DNA of 64,000 nucleotides from Lachnospiraceae bacterium (GTDB lineage: Bacteria; Bacillota; Clostridia; Lachnospirales; Lachnospiraceae), in NCBI GenBank assembly GCA_900168235.1, contig FUZG01000005.1, forward strand, positions 62,001 through 126,000. Reading direction: 5' to 3'. Below, in pieces: positions 60,730-64,000 of this stretch. Under the pieces are notes generated by a model, which saw nothing but the letters and a program-made list of their open reading frames with translations, was not told the DNA's origin and did not search any database. A program made the position numbers and the translations under genes. The stretch's first letter is position 1; each line of letters opens with the position of its first letter.

Positions 60730-61257
60730 TTATAGTCTCTTCTCAAACCTGAACATTCCCTCAGGGAACTGCTCATCTATTTGCTCTGCCATCTCGAGAT
60801 CATTCGGATCCGGGTGATGACTGTTATAAAACTCTACTATATGGAATCCGCATCGATTCACATAGAAATGAATATTCCTTTTCTCAAAGTACGGTGTAAC
60901 AGTCTCCCAAATTTTGACCTCAGGATGCAGTTTCTCAACCTCGCACCAGGCGGCATATCCGATTCCCTTGCTATGACCTTTAGGCGTAACAAAAAGAATA
61001 TCAAGATCCCCCTTGTTGCCTTCCACCTTTATTATTACTCCTCCGACACTCCTGCCGTCCTCAACAATCCTGTATGCTTCGCCGCCATCAATCGATTTCT
61101 CTATTGTCTCTCGGGAAATAATCTGATCATTTTCTTCAAAATGATTATCCCGAAGCCCGAACTCTTCCAGTGCTCCGTAGTTAAAAGCTTCCTGATTGTC
61201 CAATATAAATTGTTCTCTGTCGCTATCCTGTAATGGGATAAGTTTTATATTATTCAT
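60730..61257 (-). CDS. GNAT-like acetyltransferase
   Basis: About 175 residues from the ATG at 61257. LDILFVTPKGHSKGIGYAAW is the acetyl-CoA site, then FYVNRCGFHIVEFYNSHHPD. It follows the DUF1989 gene with a small overlap of the open frame. Substrate unknown. Confidence 0.82.
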   Translation of the reverse strand: MNNIKLIPLQDSDREQFILDNQEAFNYGALEEFGLRDNHFEENDQIISRETIEKSIDGGEAYRIVEDGRSVGGVIIKVEGNKGDLDILFVTPKGHSKGIGYAAWCEVEKLHPEVKIWETVTPYFEKRNIHFYVNRCGFHIVEFYNSHHPDPNDLEMAEQIDEQFPEGMFRFEKRL

Positions 61258-61279
61258 AGCTATATATCCTACAATACAA

Positions 61280-61852
61280 TTATTCAACTATAATCTTAAC
61301 AGCCGTGCATTTTCCACTATTGCATTCACTCTCTGATACACTGCAAGCAGCTATGCCTAGACGCACATCCATTAAAGTCTCAAGTACAACCTTGTCTCCC
61401 GCCTTAGACAGAGGCTTCTTAACCTTTAGATCACCATTACCGTCTATCTCGGAATACATAAAGATATTTACCGGGTGTATTATTGGTCTTTTCGAATTGA
61501 GTGCCCCATTAATATTATCCAAACAGTTGGAATGATTATCGCCATTATGATAGAAAAACTCATACATTTCCGGTCTGCAACACGGGTGTAACAGATCATG
61601 TTCTCCTACATCATCAGATATAACCTTAAACATAGGCTTATATAGGTTTGTGTAGATCGTATCTCCAACACGCAATCGGAGAGACTCATTACAATCGATT
61701 GTGACTCCCGGAGAAAGGAATTCTTCCGAATCAACAGCTGATTCTGCGAAGAAATCAACCACCTGTCCACCTTCAATATCTATAACAGAAATCATCTGTC
61801 CGCTTTTTACATCTATGCTTATTCCCGAACATGGATTTATATAGTATTCCAT
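61280..61852 (-). CDS. DUF1989 (urea carboxylase-associated) family protein
   Basis: 190 residues. DIEGGQVVDFFAESA, DDVGEHDLLHPCCRPEMYEF and NIFMYSEIDGNGDL are the blocks of this family, whose members occur beside urea or amine catabolism genes and also alone. The conserved Cys-Cys and His residues suggest metal binding. Here the neighbour is a GNAT gene, so no pathway is clear. Confidence 0.83.
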   Translation of the reverse strand: MEYYINPCSGISIDVKSGQMISVIDIEGGQVVDFFAESAVDSEEFLSPGVTIDCNESLRLRVGDTIYTNLYKPMFKVISDDVGEHDLLHPCCRPEMYEFFYHNGDNHSNCLDNINGALNSKRPIIHPVNIFMYSEIDGNGDLKVKKPLSKAGDKVVLETLMDVRLGIAACSVSESECNSGKCTAVKIIVE

Positions 61853-61970
61853 AACAACCCCTTATTTCATAAAACTGAAAGTTAATCTATTCAGAAATAC
61901 TTAAATTTTTTCTTTGTAGCAATTGTTTATAATTATACCTATATCTACCATCCTGTTCAATATTATGTGC

Positions 61971-61997
61971 ATAAAACAAGGGCGTTTTCACGCCCCT
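61971..61997 (-). terminator. Terminator of the relaxase gene
   Basis: GGGCG and CGCCC arms around TTTTCA, followed by CTTGTTTTATG on the minus strand, about 22 bases past the relaxase stop. Confidence 0.6.
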
Positions 61998-62018
61998 GCC
62001 TATTGCACTATCAGTTAT

Positions 62019-63098
62019 TCATCTCTCAGGTCTTAGATTATTCCTATTAAGATTTGGACTTTGCTGCTCCTTCCTCTGATCAACTATCGCCTGGCTTTCT
62101 CTTAGCTTTTGCAAAATGCTTGTTTTAGCCTTTTCAGCTATCTCAGGCTTCTTGGTCTTGTCCCACCACTCCTTGAATGTTTTGAAGGCTTTTGAGACTA
62201 TTTTCCCCAATGTAGTCTTGGGATTTTCAAGTGTTGCGTATCTCATGAATTCCTTCTTCATTTCCGAATTCACTACTGAGTCAACATATTGGTCGACCTT
62301 ACTTTCGATATCCTGCTTCATTTCTTTAGCCGTATCATCCAAAGCTTCAATCTGTGTCTCCTTCTCCTGGCACTTATCTTCCAGCTTTTCATATTCTTGC
62401 TGCTTTAGCCTTAAGTAGAATTCTTTTGAGAAGTCGCTATTCCTTCCTTTTTCCTTTGGCTTTAAGGTTTCATCTCCAAAGATCTCCGGGTGGTCTTTCA
62501 TCTGATGCTCTACAAAATCGTGCATTAGATCTTGTATTTTTTCTAGTCTCTCCTGATCAAACACTTTTGTTTTTGCCACCTGTTTGCTTAGTCCTCGTTT
62601 GTATCCTGTTGCTACCGGAACTCCTACTACGTGCATATGAGGTGAATCCTCATCCAAGTGAGTTACCGCCGATGCGATTTTGAATTCCGGAACTATCTCT
62701 TTTACATATTCAAGCTGTTCTCTCAAGAGTGGCTTCATTTCATTCCACTGCTCCCTCGTCTTATCCGCCCAGAATTCCTTATCCCCTACTTGGAGAATTA
62801 CCTCTGTAGCCACATCATTCTTTTTACTTTCGGATACATACTCCAGATAGTCATGAATCTGTCTGTCACTTCTTTTACCTTTATTGTATTCCGAAAGTGC
62901 CTCAGAGAATTCCCTTTCATAAATCTCTTTTACATCATCGAGAATATTTACTTCACTCCCGACTTCCACTTCGATCATTTCTTCGTTATACTCTTCACTT
63001 TGAAATAATCGAAGATTATGCTTGCTCACCGATACTACATCTCTTGTTTTGGTTAGCGAATGTTTCTTACATGAGATGTGAAATGTTACTGTTATCAT
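62019..63098 (-). CDS. mobV: MobV/Pre-type relaxase
   Basis: 359 residues from the ATG at 63098 with AAAGGAG upstream. SAVTHLDEDSPHMHVVGVPV is the metal-binding HxDE-PHMH motif of MobV relaxases. A coiled-coil, Lys/Glu-rich C-terminal half follows. It nicks oriT and leads strand transfer of a mobilizable element. A palindromic oriT candidate is directly upstream. It is the leftmost gene of the element seen here. Confidence 0.9.
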   Translation of the reverse strand: MITVTFHISCKKHSLTKTRDVVSVSKHNLRLFQSEEYNEEMIEVEVGSEVNILDDVKEIYEREFSEALSEYNKGKRSDRQIHDYLEYVSESKKNDVATEVILQVGDKEFWADKTREQWNEMKPLLREQLEYVKEIVPEFKIASAVTHLDEDSPHMHVVGVPVATGYKRGLSKQVAKTKVFDQERLEKIQDLMHDFVEHQMKDHPEIFGDETLKPKEKGRNSDFSKEFYLRLKQQEYEKLEDKCQEKETQIEALDDTAKEMKQDIESKVDQYVDSVVNSEMKKEFMRYATLENPKTTLGKIVSKAFKTFKEWWDKTKKPEIAEKAKTSILQKLRESQAIVDQRKEQQSPNLNRNNLRPER

Positions 63099-63155
63099 AA
63101 ACAAACTCCTTTCGTAAAATTTTTTTGCCGCCGGCAGGCCCCTCGGAGAGCCCCC

Positions 63156-63214
63156 GGATAATGATGTGTAATGTCATTATCCATAGGGGGTTACCCATAA
63201 CGACACGTTATGGG
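63156..63214. other. Candidate origin of transfer (oriT)
   Basis: Two perfect inverted repeats lie in tandem 58 bases before the relaxase gene: GGATAATGA/TCATTATCC (63156-63182) and CCCATAACG/CGTTATGGG (63194-63214, 3-base loop). MobV relaxases act on such hairpin sites just upstream of their gene. The nick position is not known. Confidence 0.6.
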
Positions 63215-63305
63215 GAAGCTCGCTCCGCTCGCCTGCCAAACCATTCATTCCTTGGCTGATTATTACCGGAGCGTGTCACGCTCCCGTTCAAACCATCAAG
63301 GGAAA

Positions 63306-63539
63306 TCACCATCTAAAATCCCTGTGCATTCCCACCATATCGAGGTAGTCCTGACGAGCTTTTTCTTTCTCCTCTTCAGTGGGTGCTGTCTTGAACTTTG
63401 AATAGATTTCATGCCTTGCTAGTTTTTCCATCTTGTCTTCAAGTTCTTTTTTGATCAGATTAGTATCTTCGTCAAACTCAAAGACCAGTAATCGTACCAG
63501 CCTTATAAATAATTCTTGTGATATCTGTACGTTTTTCAT
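63306..63539 (-). CDS. Small 'complexin-2'-like mobile element protein
   Basis: 77 residues from the ATG at 63539 (GGGACGA upstream). It is highly charged and helical: ISQELFIRLVRLLVFEFDED, then EEEKEKARQDYLDMVGMHRD. Proteins like this are often found next to MobV relaxases in Lachnospiraceae and are commonly labelled 'complexin-2' without functional proof. Confidence 0.75.
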   Translation of the reverse strand: MKNVQISQELFIRLVRLLVFEFDEDTNLIKKELEDKMEKLARHEIYSKFKTAPTEEEKEKARQDYLDMVGMHRDFRW

Positions 63540-63557
63540 TCGTCCCTTTCTTCTAGT

Positions 63558-63637
63558 CCGCAACAATGCAGTGTCTTTATCTTTTTACAACCTTGCAATC
63601 TTAAGAGTGTAACTTCAGATACCTTACATTGTTGCGG
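63558..63637. repeat. 11-base inverted repeat spanning the spacer of the mobile element
   Basis: CCGCAACAATG (63558-63568) and CATTGTTGCGG (63627-63637) are perfect arms 58 bases apart. They lie between the replication gene and the small protein gene and could fold the transcript leader. Confidence 0.45.
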
Positions 63638-63646
63638 TCTTGATTA

Positions 63647-64000
63647 TCATTCGTTCTCTTTCAATATCCAGTACCAGGTATTGTTGATTCTCCTGGCTTT
63701 TATCCCAAGTTCATTTTTGGCTATCTCCAGAGTTCTTTTTGATATATCCTCTTCTTTAGCCAGTTCTACTGCCTCGTTACTTGGGATCATATTATGGTCT
63801 TCAGCCAATTCTCTCAGAAGAGCTATCGCCTTTTCCTGCTTATTCGCTTTCGGTGCAATTCCTCCGAGAACTTCGTCTGCGGTTATTTCATAATCTCCAA
63901 TCCACTCGAATCCCTTTTCTGATAATCTGAAAGCCTTTGAATGTCCAAATGCTGCTAAGTTGTTCTTTATTTGGACTATTGCCCTTAGTTCCGGTTCTCC
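63647..64000 (-). CDS. C-terminus of a putative replication protein (cut by window)
   Basis: The minus-strand frame is open from base 64000 to a TGA at 63647, about 117 codons. FRLSEKGFEWIGDYEITADE and KQEKAIALLRELAEDHNMIP are followed by a winged-helix-like end (SKRTLEIAKNELGI, INNTWYWIL). This resembles the C-terminus of RepA-like AAA ATPases or primase-associated proteins of mobile elements. The N-terminal part lies outside the window, so the assignment is tentative. Confidence 0.6.
   Translation of the reverse strand, partial: GEPELRAIVQIKNNLAAFGHSKAFRLSEKGFEWIGDYEITADEVLGGIAPKANKQEKAIALLRELAEDHNMIPSNEAVELAKEEDISKRTLEIAKNELGIKARRINNTWYWILKENE

Noticed and set aside
60643-60735. Protein-like frame ending VGSYATEV after the LysR gene
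   Set aside because: No start, no recognised family; possible gene remnant only.
1-64000. CRISPR arrays, tRNA and rRNA genes
   Set aside because: I looked for regularly spaced direct repeats and tRNA T-loop patterns while reading and recognised none; a dedicated scan was not possible.

Overview
The window looks like chromosomal DNA of an anaerobic, low-to-moderate GC Firmicute, most likely a Lachnospiraceae relative of Butyrivibrio or Roseburia. The reasons are the strict-anaerobe enzymes (glycyl radical enzyme, siroheme reductase), strong GGAGG ribosome binding sites, the gene families present, and a MobV/'complexin-2'-type mobile element at the right edge. The genus is an inference.

Region 1 (1-12.4 kb, minus strand) is one operon for an exported, rhamnose-containing surface polysaccharide. 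From a good promoter at 12.4 kb it runs rfbB, rfbA, a GH25 muramidase, rfbC, an ABC permease (Wzm type), an ABC ATPase with a C-terminal glycan-binding domain (Wzt type), a methyltransferase-kinase-like protein resembling the WbdD chain terminator, and two large family-2 glycosyltransferases, the last cut by the window edge. Region 2 (12.5-20.7 kb) holds ordinary chromosomal genes: a glycosyltransferase, YoaK-like membrane protein, 8-oxoguanine glycosylase, tRNA-dihydrouridine synthase, VTT-domain protein, GGDEF protein, formate/nitrite-type channel, acyl-CoA thioesterase and a lipoprotein, with interspersed repeats.

Region 3 (20.9-36.8 kb, minus strand) is the centre of interest: a sulfur island of two co-directional operons. 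The upstream operon encodes a sulfonate-type ABC importer, a glycyl radical enzyme whose active-site residues fit isethionate sulfite-lyase, and its activating enzyme; it should yield sulfite. The downstream 11-gene operon encodes a MetY-type PLP sulfhydrylase, a JAMM protease, a fused MoaD-E1-rhodanese protein, a family 2A encapsulin shell (SrpI), its cysteine desulfurase cargo with a disordered N-terminal extension, serine acetyltransferase, a ThiS carrier ending in GGGQ, an E1 enzyme, a second JAMM protease, a TusA-like protein and a siroheme sulfite reductase subunit. Encapsulin, desulfurase and serine acetyltransferase together are known for family 2A systems. Their embedding in a double protein-thiocarboxylate pathway, next to sulfonate cleavage, is the feature I would follow up.

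Region 4 (36.9-61.9 kb) is an accessory patchwork: an AT-rich acyltransferase, many GNAT acetyltransferases, an Lsa-type ABC-F protein, a chloramphenicol-acetyltransferase-like protein, alkylation- and deamination-repair enzymes, an alcohol dehydrogenase, a TetR quinone/electrophile operon, a YeiH transporter with divergent LysR, and several decayed genes (XRE, cytidine deaminase, MerR, flavodoxin, GNAT). Two 386-bp direct repeats with compensatory stem changes look like copies of an unidentified structured RNA. A 146-bp palindrome-rich repeat occurs at 19.2 and 45.1 kb. Region 5 (62-64 kb) is one end of a mobilizable element: MobV relaxase, candidate oriT, a small accessory protein, and the C-terminus of a putative replication protein.

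No tRNA, rRNA or CRISPR array was recognised. Domain assignments rest on motif reading and memory of families, not on searches.
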